Shown piece by piece: positions 24,016-30,995 of a stretch of 40,416 nucleotides of DNA (positions within the stretch are counted from its first letter, which is position 1; each line of letters starts with the position of its first letter). The stretch lies in the NCBI GenBank assembly GCA_007693595.1, contig REDI01000095.1, positions 1 to 40,416 on the forward strand, read 5' to 3'. Below the pieces are notes generated by a model. It was not told the origin of the DNA and searched no databases. It worked only from the letters and a program-made list of their open reading frames with translations. The position numbers were made by a program, and so were the translations under genes. This DNA is from Deltaproteobacteria bacterium (lineage in GTDB: Bacteria > Myxococcota_A > UBA796 > GCA-2862545).

Positions 24016-25269
24016 TCAGGGGGGAGTGAGCACACCTTGCAGGTGGCGACGAAGGAGGTCGAGCGCGGCGCCCGTGCTGAGCGCCTGAATGCGGTGACGA
24101 TCTCCCCCGAGGCGGAGGCGACGAACGTGCTCGCCGGCGGGGGTGGAAAGAGCGATAAAGACTGTACCTACCGGCTTGTCCGGCGTGCCGCCACCCGGTC
24201 CTGCGACCCCGGTGGTGGAGAGGGCAAAGGTGCTCTTGGCGCGCTCCCGCGCGCCGTGAGCCAGGGCGCGCGCGACGGGCGCGCTCACGGCCCCATGCTC
24301 ACGGATCAGCGCAGCGGGCACCCCCGCCAGCCGCTCCTTGGCCGCATTGCTATAGCAAACCAGACCTTCGAAGAAGACCGCGCTCGAACCTGGGACCCGA
24401 GTGAAGGCGGCCGCGAGCTGGCCACCCGTACAAGACTCGGCCGTCGCGATCGTCTGCCCCCGCTCGATCAGGTGGTGCACGACAACGTGCTCCAGATCGC
24501 CCGCGATGGGATCCAGCCCCTCGATACAGAAGACCGGGCTGCCGACCTTCGCGGCGAGACCGCGAGCGATCTGGGCGGCGCGCTCCGCCGAGACCTGGGG
24601 CGAGAAGCGGAGCTTGAGATGATTTTCGGGGAGGCGGGTGCGGGTGGAGAGGACGACGTTGGGCTGTTCAAAACGGCCGATGCGCTCTTGCAGATCGGAC
24701 TCGCCGATGCCCGTGGTGCGCAGGGTGAGCAGACGCGACGACGCCGCCTGAAGCTCACCCACGAGCAGCGGGAGGACCCGAGCCTCGAACATCGCCTTCA
24801 TCTCGCGGGGGACGCCTGGCAGGAAGGCCGCCAGGCCTCGGGGAGTGCGCAGCGCGAAGCCCGGCGCGGTGCCCCAATCATTGTCGAGCCGGATGCAGCC
24901 CTTAGGAAGCCAGGCCTGCTTTTCGTTGATCTTGGGCATGGCTCGACCATACCGCTCGTAGAGCGCCTGGATATGCGCAAGGGCCTGCGCGTCGAGGGCG
25001 AGGGGGGCTGCGAGGACCTGGGCGACCGCCCGGGCGGTGAGATCATCGTCGGTCGGGCCGAGACCTCCTGTGCAGATCACGAGCTCTGCCCGATCGATCG
25101 CTTCGCGGATCGCCCGTTCGATGTGCGGCAGGACATCGCCCACGGTCGTGTGCTGCCCGATGCCAAACCCGAGCTCGGTGAGCCGCTCGGCCAACCAGGC
25201 GGCGTTCGTGTCGGTGATCTGGCCGGTAATGACCTCGTCGCCCTGGCTCAGGATCTCGGCGGTAGGCAT
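24016..25269 (-). CDS. cinA: CinA: competence/damage-inducible protein, NMN deamidase
   Basis: A 417-residue two-domain protein. The N-terminal COG1058/MoaB-like domain has [22 protein letters not shown] and the [11 protein letters not shown] loop, linked to ADP-ribose pyrophosphatase activity in the family. The C-terminal amidohydrolase domain has [18 protein letters not shown], which includes the catalytic Ser, and [24 protein letters not shown]. The latter domain deamidates nicotinamide mononucleotide in pyridine nucleotide recycling. The ATG at 25269 has GGAG eight bases upstream. It is first gene of a cinA-recA unit with a LexA-like box about 50 bp before the start. Confidence 0.96.
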   Translation of the reverse strand: MPTAEILSQGDEVITGQITDTNAAWLAERLTELGFGIGQHTTVGDVLPHIERAIREAIDRAELVICTGGLGPTDDDLTARAVAQVLAAPLALDAQALAHIQALYERYGRAMPKINEKQAWLPKGCIRLDNDWGTAPGFALRTPRGLAAFLPGVPREMKAMFEARVLPLLVGELQAASSRLLTLRTTGIGESDLQERIGRFEQPNVVLSTRTRLPENHLKLRFSPQVSAERAAQIARGLAAKVGSPVFCIEGLDPIAGDLEHVVVHHLIERGQTIATAESCTGGQLAAAFTRVPGSSAVFFEGLVCYSNAAKERLAGVPAALIREHGAVSAPVARALAHGARERAKSTFALSTTGVAGPGGGTPDKPVGTVFIALSTPAGEHVRRLRLGGDRHRIQALSTGAALDLLRRHLQGVLTPP

Positions 25270-25300
25270 GAACAGCGCTCCTGACTAGAACCTGTAGGAC

Positions 25301-25317
25301 GAGGCTGCTTGAGCCTC
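25301..25317. repeat. 6-bp-stem hairpin in the cinA leader
   Basis: GAGGCT (25301-25306) and AGCCTC (25312-25317) are perfect reverse complements around a 5-nt loop. The repeat lies two bases from the LexA-like box on the cinA side. It could be an mRNA 5' hairpin or a second operator half. Confidence 0.35.
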
Positions 25318-25319
25318 AC

Positions 25320-25337
25320 CCTGAACACTTGTGCAGG
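25320..25337 (-). promoter_or_regulatory. putative LexA (SOS) box upstream of cinA-recA
   Basis: Read on the cinA strand the site is CCTGCACAAGTGTTCAGG. Positions 2-18 match 16 of 17 positions of the Myxococcus-type LexA consensus CTRHAMRYBYGTTCAGS as I recall it. The site is also partly palindromic (14 of 18). It lies 50 bp upstream of the cinA start and about 82 bp upstream of ruvX on the other strand, so it could serve both directions. The recA context makes SOS control likely. Confidence 0.7.
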
Positions 25338-25418
25338 TAACCCGACAGGCCAGCCTCCGTCCATGGCAGGCGGTCAGTTTCTGGCAGACCGGCGCACATC
25401 TTCCGCTGGAGCATGGCG

Positions 25419-25835
25419 ATGGGTAGGATCGTAGCCTTGGATGTAGGCACAAAGACCATCGGGATCGCGGCCACCGATCCCCTGCGCATCCTCGCCTCGC
25501 CGGTCCAGACCCTCCGTCGCGCGGGGGTGCGCAAGGACGTCGAGGCGCTCCGTCCCCTGTTCCAGGAGCTTCAGCCCGATCTGATCGTCGTCGGCCTCCC
25601 CTACGAGCTCGACGGCTCCGAGGAGCGCTCCGCCCGCCTGGCACGCCAGATCGGCGAGGCGATCGTCGAGACCCTCGATCTCACCGTCACCTACCACGAT
25701 GAGCGCTTCTCCTCGGTCCAAGCCGAGAGGCTCCTCCTAGAACGAGGTCTGAAGCGCGCGCGGCGAAAGCAGGTGATCGATCAGGCCGCAGCCGTGATCA
25801 TCTTGGAGTCCTGGATGCGCGAGCAGGGCTCTTGA
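25419..25835 (+). CDS. ruvX: RuvX/YqgF family protein (pre-16S rRNA nuclease or Holliday junction resolvase fold)
   Basis: A 138-residue RNase H-like protein. It begins MGRIVALDVGTKTIGIA with the first catalytic Asp, contains IVVGLPYELDG, TYHDERFSS and a final IDQAAAVIILESW with the last acidic residue. Members process the 16S rRNA 5' end in Escherichia coli and are often annotated as Holliday junction resolvase. ATG 25419 is favoured over ATG 25413 because GGAG then lies seven bases upstream rather than one. It is divergent from cinA. It converges on the repeat lipoprotein gene with only 5 bases between stops. Confidence 0.94.
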   Translation: MGRIVALDVGTKTIGIAATDPLRILASPVQTLRRAGVRKDVEALRPLFQELQPDLIVVGLPYELDGSEERSARLARQIGEAIVETLDLTVTYHDERFSSVQAERLLLERGLKRARRKQVIDQAAAVIILESWMREQGS

Positions 25836-25840
25836 GCCGC

Positions 25841-26887
25841 TCAGCGCTCTCGGGTGCATCGGACATTGAAGCCGACGCTCCCCGACCACTCAAAGCCGAC
25901 GGGGCAGACATCGCCCTTGCGTGGAAGGTGCGTGGTCTGCCGCCCCGCGGTGTCGCGCGAGAGGACCACCACGTCATGAGGCGCGGTGCTCCCACAGCGC
26001 GCCTGAAAGAGTCCGCCCCCGAGATGGGTCCACCCTGAGGGACACAGGCTGGCTTCGTGATCCTGGGACCACCACTGCCCCTCGGGTGTCTCTTGGATCG
26101 AGAGGGTCGGACCTCGACCTTCACGCGCACAGACCGTGGAGCTCTCTTGAAAGCCCGCCAACCACCAGCCCGGAGGGCAGGCGTTCTCGGGGGGAGAGAC
26201 CGTGGCCGCGTCTCGGCCGTGCCGATCTCGGAGCAAGGCGACCACCGCCGTCATCTCGTCGCTGACACACGCGACGTCATCGATCATCATCCCAACGAAG
26301 TCGAAGCCTGAGGGACAAAGTTCCCGGGGATGGTCCACCTCGGATCGGATGAGCCCGTCGGCGGAGCGGTCGAGGTAGATCAACCCGACCCTTCGGGTCC
26401 ACATGCAGACCTCGGCGCTGCCCTGCCCCCCGACGTAGACGCTCCCGGAGGGGCAGATCTCGTCCAGCGCGTCGAGCTGATGCGCCCACTGACCGCGTGC
26501 GTCACGCTCCAAGGGCATGGCGATCCCTCCCCGCTCTCCGAGACAGACGGTGCTGGCGCCGAGCCCCCCGATCCACTGGGTGCCCGAGGGGCAGAGGTCC
26601 CCCGGTGAGTCGAGCTGATCCGCGGTGTCTCCATCGAGATCTCGGGTCAGGTACAGCACAGCCACGGGGTTGCCGTCGTCTTCGAGCCCCGAGTCCACGG
26701 TGCCTCCAGAGTCCACCGTCCCGGAAGAACCACCCGATCCCTGGTTGTCGGAGCTCGATCCCGAGTCGTCTCCGTGACTGCTGGAGCCTCCTGAGCCGCT
26801 CAAGCTGCCAGGCCGATCGGGATCCTCGTAGGGAACCGGCTGACAGCCGAGGAGCAGACCAAGCAGGATGGGTGGGAGGCGGTTCAT
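25841..26887 (-). CDS. lipoprotein with six 46-residue two-cysteine repeats
   Basis: A 348-residue lipoprotein with a signal peptide ending LLLGC (Cys15) and a Ser/Gly/Asp-rich linker to about residue 72. Six tandem repeats follow, each with CPxG and a second cysteine exactly 16 residues later: 99/115, 145/161, 191/207, 237/253, 282/298 and 328/344. The period is 46, 46, 46, 45 and 46. Each unit also has a V-x-x-L-x-R-D-like strand before its cysteines. One disulfide per repeat in an elongated or circular surface domain is the natural reading. I do not recognise the repeat. The ATG overlaps the upstream FHA activator stop (ATGA), so the two are co-translated. Confidence 0.85.
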   Translation of the reverse strand: MNRLPPILLGLLLGCQPVPYEDPDRPGSLSGSGGSSSHGDDSGSSSDNQGSGGSSGTVDSGGTVDSGLEDDGNPVAVLYLTRDLDGDTADQLDSPGDLCPSGTQWIGGLGASTVCLGERGGIAMPLERDARGQWAHQLDALDEICPSGSVYVGGQGSAEVCMWTRRVGLIYLDRSADGLIRSEVDHPRELCPSGFDFVGMMIDDVACVSDEMTAVVALLRDRHGRDAATVSPPENACPPGWWLAGFQESSTVCAREGRGPTLSIQETPEGQWWSQDHEASLCPSGWTHLGGGLFQARCGSTAPHDVVVLSRDTAGRQTTHLPRKGDVCPVGFEWSGSVGFNVRCTRER

Positions 26888-28479
26888 ACGATGCCATGCT
26901 TCTTCATGCGGTACAGCAAAGAAGAGCGAGGGACGCCGAGCAGTTGCGCTGCTCGGGTTCTATTTCCGCCGGCTCGCTCCAGCGCCCTCACGATAGCCTC
27001 TCGGGTCGCCTGACCGCTAGGATTCAAGAGATCTTGCTCCGAGACCGGGGCGTGCAGCGGCGGGGCCGGGGCTTCGAAAGACAGAGAATCCGCCATGATC
27101 AGCGGTCCATAGAGCACCCGAGCCCTCACGAGCACGTTGCGCAGCTCCCGGACGTTGCCGGGCCAGACGTGCTGCTGGAGGCGGGTCAGCGCCGAGGGGT
27201 GCAGCGTCGCATCAGGGACGTTGCGCTCGAGCAGCGCTTGAGCCACGAGGGGCACATCCTGAAGGCGATCGCGCAGGGGCGGCATGGTGACCGTGAGCAC
27301 CGAGAGACGGAACCGGAGGTCCTCGCGGAACGTGCCCTCGGCCACCATGCGGGCGAGGTCGCGGTTGGTCGCAGCGATGACCCGCACGTCGGGGATCTCG
27401 CTCTTTCGGGCGCCAACACGCCGGACCTCACCCGATTCGAGCGCCCGGAGCAGCTTGGCCTGGGTGTCGAGGCGGAGCTCGCCCACCTCATCGAGAAAGA
27501 GCGTCCCGCCATCGGCGAGCTGAAAGGCGCCGGGCTTCTGCGCGTCTGCCCCGGTGAAGGCCCCGCGCTCATGACCGAAGAGCTCCGATTCGACAAGGTT
27601 CTCGGGGAGCGCCGCACAGTTCACGGGCACGAAAGGCCCCGAGGACCGAGGACCATGCTGATGGATCGCCTGCGCCGCCAGCTCCTTGCCCGTCCCCGAC
27701 TCGCCGGTGATCAGCGCGGTGTGGTCGTGGGCTGCGATCCGACCGAGCACCCCGAAGAGCTTGCGCATACTCGGCGCAGCCCCCACCAGCGCCCCGAAGC
27801 TCTCGCGCTCGAGGTCTTCTTGATCGACCTGGACGTCGATGATGAAGGAGTGCTCGCCGACCTGGATCTCTTCGCCCGGCCAGACGGGCGTGGGCACGTG
27901 GGCCGGGCTGCCCGCGAGGAAGACCCGCACGGCGGGCAGGGGATCGAGCACCACCCGGCCACGAGCGGTCCGCAGCTTGAGCGCCCTGGGCGGGAGCCCC
28001 TCGAGCTCGATGTCGTCGTCGGCCCCTCCGAGCGAGAGCACCGAGCGCTTGACGACCACCACCTCGTCCGTCCGCGGCCCTCGGGTGAAGCGAAGGCAGG
28101 CCCGAAGCGCGGCGATACTCTGACCGTCCGCCGCCACCAGCTCCTCGTGCGGGAGAGGGCGCACCGCAGCCGAGGTCGACGCGGCCATGGTGCCGGTGGA
28201 CTCGGTGTATCGGAGCCGGAAGCGGCCGACCTCGATCAGAGACCCCGGACGGAGGCGTTCTCGGCGAACAGGCATCCCATTGACCAAGGTGCCGTTACGG
28301 CTTCGATCGATGACCCAGGTCTCATTGGCCCGACGCTCAACAATGCAGTGGGTGCGGCTGATCTCGTCGTCCGGCAGGGCGATGTCGCAGCCCTCGGAGC
28401 GACCGAGGAGAGTCCGCCCCATGGGTAGGACATAGCGGACCTCCGCCCCTCCTGCCAAGCTGAACGTGAGCGCGGGCAT
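26884..28479 (-). CDS. FHA-domain sigma-54-dependent transcriptional activator
   Basis: A 531-residue enhancer-binding protein. The N-terminal FHA domain (about 1-95) has GRSEG (26-30), SRTH (41-44) and RNG (61-63), so it should read phosphothreonine from a Ser/Thr kinase. A linker (about 130-216) looks like a second, degenerate beta-sandwich. The AAA+ domain has GESGTGKE (259-266), GAFTGA (306-311), which contacts sigma-54, and GGTLFLDE (324-331). A Fis-type helix-turn-helix ends the protein ([24 protein letters not shown]). There is no receiver domain. The ATG at 28479 is chosen because GGAGG lies five bases upstream. It follows ccmI and overlaps the repeat lipoprotein gene. Confidence 0.96.
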   Translation of the reverse strand: MPALTFSLAGGAEVRYVLPMGRTLLGRSEGCDIALPDDEISRTHCIVERRANETWVIDRSRNGTLVNGMPVRRERLRPGSLIEVGRFRLRYTESTGTMAASTSAAVRPLPHEELVAADGQSIAALRACLRFTRGPRTDEVVVVKRSVLSLGGADDDIELEGLPPRALKLRTARGRVVLDPLPAVRVFLAGSPAHVPTPVWPGEEIQVGEHSFIIDVQVDQEDLERESFGALVGAAPSMRKLFGVLGRIAAHDHTALITGESGTGKELAAQAIHQHGPRSSGPFVPVNCAALPENLVESELFGHERGAFTGADAQKPGAFQLADGGTLFLDEVGELRLDTQAKLLRALESGEVRRVGARKSEIPDVRVIAATNRDLARMVAEGTFREDLRFRLSVLTVTMPPLRDRLQDVPLVAQALLERNVPDATLHPSALTRLQQHVWPGNVRELRNVLVRARVLYGPLIMADSLSFEAPAPPLHAPVSEQDLLNPSGQATREAIVRALERAGGNRTRAAQLLGVPRSSLLYRMKKHGIV

Positions 28480-28507
28480 CTCCACCTCCGACCTCGCGCC
28501 CTATAAC

Positions 28508-28526
28508 CCCGATCGCTCCAATCGGG
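28508..28526. repeat. inverted repeat between ccmI and the FHA activator gene
   Basis: CCCGAT (28508-28513) and ATCGGG (28521-28526) are perfect reverse complements around 7 bases, in the 70-bp gap after ccmI and about 29 bp before the activator start. A TTATAG motif follows on the minus strand. It could end the ccm transcript or be an operator for the activator gene. Confidence 0.35.
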
Positions 28527-28549
28527 CCACGGGTGGTCCTCGTCTTCGC

Positions 28550-29914
28550 TCAGCCCGCATCGAGCACGACGCGCAAGGGTTGGCCCGAAGGCTCGACATC
28601 TTCGAGCACGACCTTGGGAGCCCCGGGGTCATCCCCCATCGGGTTGCCATCGAGGTCCACCTTGACGACGACGATGACCCGCTCGGGAAGTGGTCCTCCC
28701 CGCATCGGCGCGTCCCCTGCGCCCAGCGAGAACTCGAGCGGGAACGGTCCCACAGGTAGCTTCTTGGCACGCAGCGGCATCGGCGGGCCCTCCGCCGCTC
28801 GCACGCTCACAAAGACCGAAGCCCCCTCCCCCCACCCCGACGGGTCCAGCCCCTCAGCCAACGAGATGGTGCCCGTGATCTCGGGCTCCGAGGGCGTAGC
28901 CGCCATCGCGCGAGCCTCAGCGAGCACCTGACGAAGCCCGAGCCGGGTCTCGTTGTCGTCAGAGGTCTCGATGGCGGCTTCGAGGGAGCGGATCGCCACC
29001 TCGACATCCCCCAGGCGCAGGGCGATCAGGCCTCGATACTGGTGAGCCATCGAAAAACCCGGCTCCTCAGCTAGGACCGTATCGAGGGCCGCGAGGGCCT
29101 GCGCCTCGTCCCCTCCGCGAAACGCGAGCAGGGCCGCCCAGGTCCGCGCCTCCGCATCGCCGGGTGAGGCCTGGAGCGCGCGCTGACTGTAGCGCGCCGC
29201 ATCACCCCACTGCTGGCGGCGTATCGAGTAGTCGGTCATCGTGTTGAGGGCCTGAAGATCCGAGGGATCCGCGCGGAGCGCCTCCTCGGCCGCCAGGACC
29301 GCAGGGGGCTGCGCGGGACGGGCCTCGGGGCTCGGACCGGCCGCCATCGGCGTCTGGGGGGTCTCGATCCCACGGAGAATCAGGTAGAGCGCCAGCAGCA
29401 CCCCCACCGCGCCCAGGGTCCAGAAGGCCCCTTGCCACTTGGGTCCGACCCAGGGGGCCTCAGCCCGCGACTGAACCGACTCTCCACGGAGCACCTTGTG
29501 GATGCTCGCATAGCGATCCTCGCCGAGCCGTTCGCGCTCCTTCTCCAAGGCCTGCTTCAGCTCTGACATGGGTTCGGTCTCGGACAAGGTCGCCTCCTGC
29601 TGCGCGCGCATCGCCTCGGCCCCGTGGCTGAGCAGCGCACGTCGTTCTCTCTCGTAGTCCTCGGGAGCGAGCTTATCTCTCTCGACATCCAAGGCCCGTA
29701 CCGCCTCGACGACGGTGTCGCGGCGCCGCTCGAGATCCAGCCGCTCCCCTTCCGCCAGGGCCTCTGCCTCATCTTGTCCCCTTCGGCTAAGGAACATGGC
29801 GAGACTACCCACGATGACTCCGAGGACCGTCACCACGAGCGGTAGCGTCCAAATCTCGGGGTCGAAGGCGCTTACCCACGCCTGAACCAGCTCCCAGAAC
29901 AGCCCCTCGCTCAT
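28550..29914 (-). CDS. ccmI: CcmI-like cytochrome c biogenesis TPR protein
   Basis: A 454-residue protein with two membrane helices (about 21-42 and 162-182) enclosing a charged helical segment, then a Pro-rich linker and TPR-like repeats (about 207-340: LAAEEALRADPSDLQAL, RYSQRALQASPGDAEAR and similar). A C-terminal beta-rich domain (about 350-454) resembles the CcmI periplasmic domain (GTISLAEGL, FVSVRAAEG, LEFSLGAGD). In System I, CcmI binds the apocytochrome c C-terminus and delivers it to CcmF/CcmH. The ATG at 29914 overlaps the ccmH stop (ATGA). It is last in the ccm series. Confidence 0.88.
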   Translation of the reverse strand: MSEGLFWELVQAWVSAFDPEIWTLPLVVTVLGVIVGSLAMFLSRRGQDEAEALAEGERLDLERRRDTVVEAVRALDVERDKLAPEDYERERRALLSHGAEAMRAQQEATLSETEPMSELKQALEKERERLGEDRYASIHKVLRGESVQSRAEAPWVGPKWQGAFWTLGAVGVLLALYLILRGIETPQTPMAAGPSPEARPAQPPAVLAAEEALRADPSDLQALNTMTDYSIRRQQWGDAARYSQRALQASPGDAEARTWAALLAFRGGDEAQALAALDTVLAEEPGFSMAHQYRGLIALRLGDVEVAIRSLEAAIETSDDNETRLGLRQVLAEARAMAATPSEPEITGTISLAEGLDPSGWGEGASVFVSVRAAEGPPMPLRAKKLPVGPFPLEFSLGAGDAPMRGGPLPERVIVVVKVDLDGNPMGDDPGAPKVVLEDVEPSGQPLRVVLDAG

Positions 29915-30462
29915 CGCTCGATCTCCTCGAGCAGACGTCGCTCAAACTCATCGAGCGGCGCCTGGCCGGTGTCGGAGGGCAAGGGCACCGGATCCTCTTC
30001 TCGGCGCCACTGCGCGACAACGTAGACCAGCCCCCCGAGCGCCACCCCGCCCCCGAGCGCTGGCAACAGCCAGACGATCCAGTTCGCGCCGGTCGCTCGG
30101 GGGTTGAGGAGCACCCATTCCCCATACCTGCGGACGAAGTAATCCTCGATGGCGCGCTGCTCATAGCCGGCTTCAACCAGCTCTTGCACCCGACGCCGCA
30201 TGTTCACCGCGGACTCGACCGGACTATCTTGGATGGAGCTGCCCTGACACACGGGACAGCGCAAACCACGGCTGATCTGCCGGGTACGCTCCCGCGAGAG
30301 CTCCTCGGAGGGCGGAGGACCGGGTGCCCCCATCTCTTGTCGGAGCTCCGAGAGGGGCTCTCGATAGGGGCTTGGCTCGGCGTAGGCGGACGTGACCAGC
30401 AAGCCGAGCGCGATGGCTCGCGCCGCGACGACGACGCGGGTGGTTGGGAGAGCGGGGATCAT
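29911..30462 (-). CDS. ccmH: cytochrome c-type biogenesis protein CcmH
   Basis: A 183-residue thiol oxidoreductase of the ccm system. A signal peptide (about 1-28) precedes the periplasmic domain with the LRCPVC motif (Cys69 and Cys72) followed by QGSSIQDS. YFVRRYGEWVLL and one C-terminal membrane helix (about 128-150) complete the family pattern. It keeps apocytochrome cysteines reduced for heme attachment, receiving electrons from CcmG. An unusual insertion of about 25 residues (Pro/Glu-rich) lies before the conserved domain. Four-base overlaps join it to ccmG and ccmI. Confidence 0.95.
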   Translation of the reverse strand: MIPALPTTRVVVAARAIALGLLVTSAYAEPSPYREPLSELRQEMGAPGPPPSEELSRERTRQISRGLRCPVCQGSSIQDSPVESAVNMRRRVQELVEAGYEQRAIEDYFVRRYGEWVLLNPRATGANWIVWLLPALGGGVALGGLVYVVAQWRREEDPVPLPSDTGQAPLDEFERRLLEEIER

Positions 30463-30995
30463 CGGAGCATCGGCTCCAGGTTCTCGGCCAGGTCCTCGGC
30501 GGTCAGCGCCCGGGCGAGCTTGTGGGTAATCCGACCGTGAGGATCGATGAAAAAGGTCTCGGGTACGCCGGTTACGCCGTAGGCGATCGCCACCTTGCCC
30601 GCGGGATCCACGAGCTGCGCGTAGTCTACGGGCGCCCGCTTGAGGTAGGACCGCGCCGCCTCAGGTTTGTCTTGGTACAGGACGCCGACGAAGGCGACGT
30701 CTGGGTAGAGGGCGGGCGCGCGCTGAAGCAGCGGGTGCTCGACCTTGCAGGGCTGGCACCAGGTCGACCAGAAGTTGATCACCACCGGCCGACCCTTGAG
30801 GGACGCGAGCTCGACCTCGGCCCCGTCGAGGTCCTGCAACACGAAGTCCGGCGCGGTGGCCCCGACCATGACCCGGGTGTCGAGGGCCCGGGGGTCTTGG
30901 GTGAAGCCGATGACCATCACCCCAGCAAAGAGCAAGACCGCCCCGATCCCCAGTCCAAGGATGAACCAGTTGGGCTTGAGAGCGCGCCCACTCAC
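30459..30995 (-). CDS. ccmG: thiol:disulfide interchange protein CcmG/DsbE
   Basis: A 178-residue membrane-anchored thioredoxin. A single helix (about 10-31) is followed by a thioredoxin fold with WCQPC (Cys80 and Cys83), VGATAPDFVLQDLDG before it and the cis-Pro motif GVPETFFID after it. It reduces CcmH or apocytochrome c in the periplasm. The start is GTG at 30995, which forms a GTGA overlap with the ccmF stop. A longer open frame runs to 32096, but it lies wholly inside ccmF in another frame and its extra sequence is not conserved-looking. Confidence 0.95.
   Translation of the reverse strand: MSGRALKPNWFILGLGIGAVLLFAGVMVIGFTQDPRALDTRVMVGATAPDFVLQDLDGAEVELASLKGRPVVINFWSTWCQPCKVEHPLLQRAPALYPDVAFVGVLYQDKPEAARSYLKRAPVDYAQLVDPAGKVAIAYGVTGVPETFFIDPHGRITHKLARALTAEDLAENLEPMLR

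Noticed and set aside
23617-25284. 555-residue open frame antisense to cinA-recA
   Set aside because: Both sense genes are unmistakable, and this frame spans both of them and the gap between.
25277-25296. A second LexA site next to the cinA start
   Set aside because: The sequence around CTGACTAGAACCTGTAG looks similar at first, but fails several key positions of the GTTC half on both strands.
26497-28428. 643-residue open frame antisense to the FHA activator and lipoprotein
   Set aside because: The sense strand has a complete FHA/AAA+/Fis protein; the antisense product has no recognisable domain.
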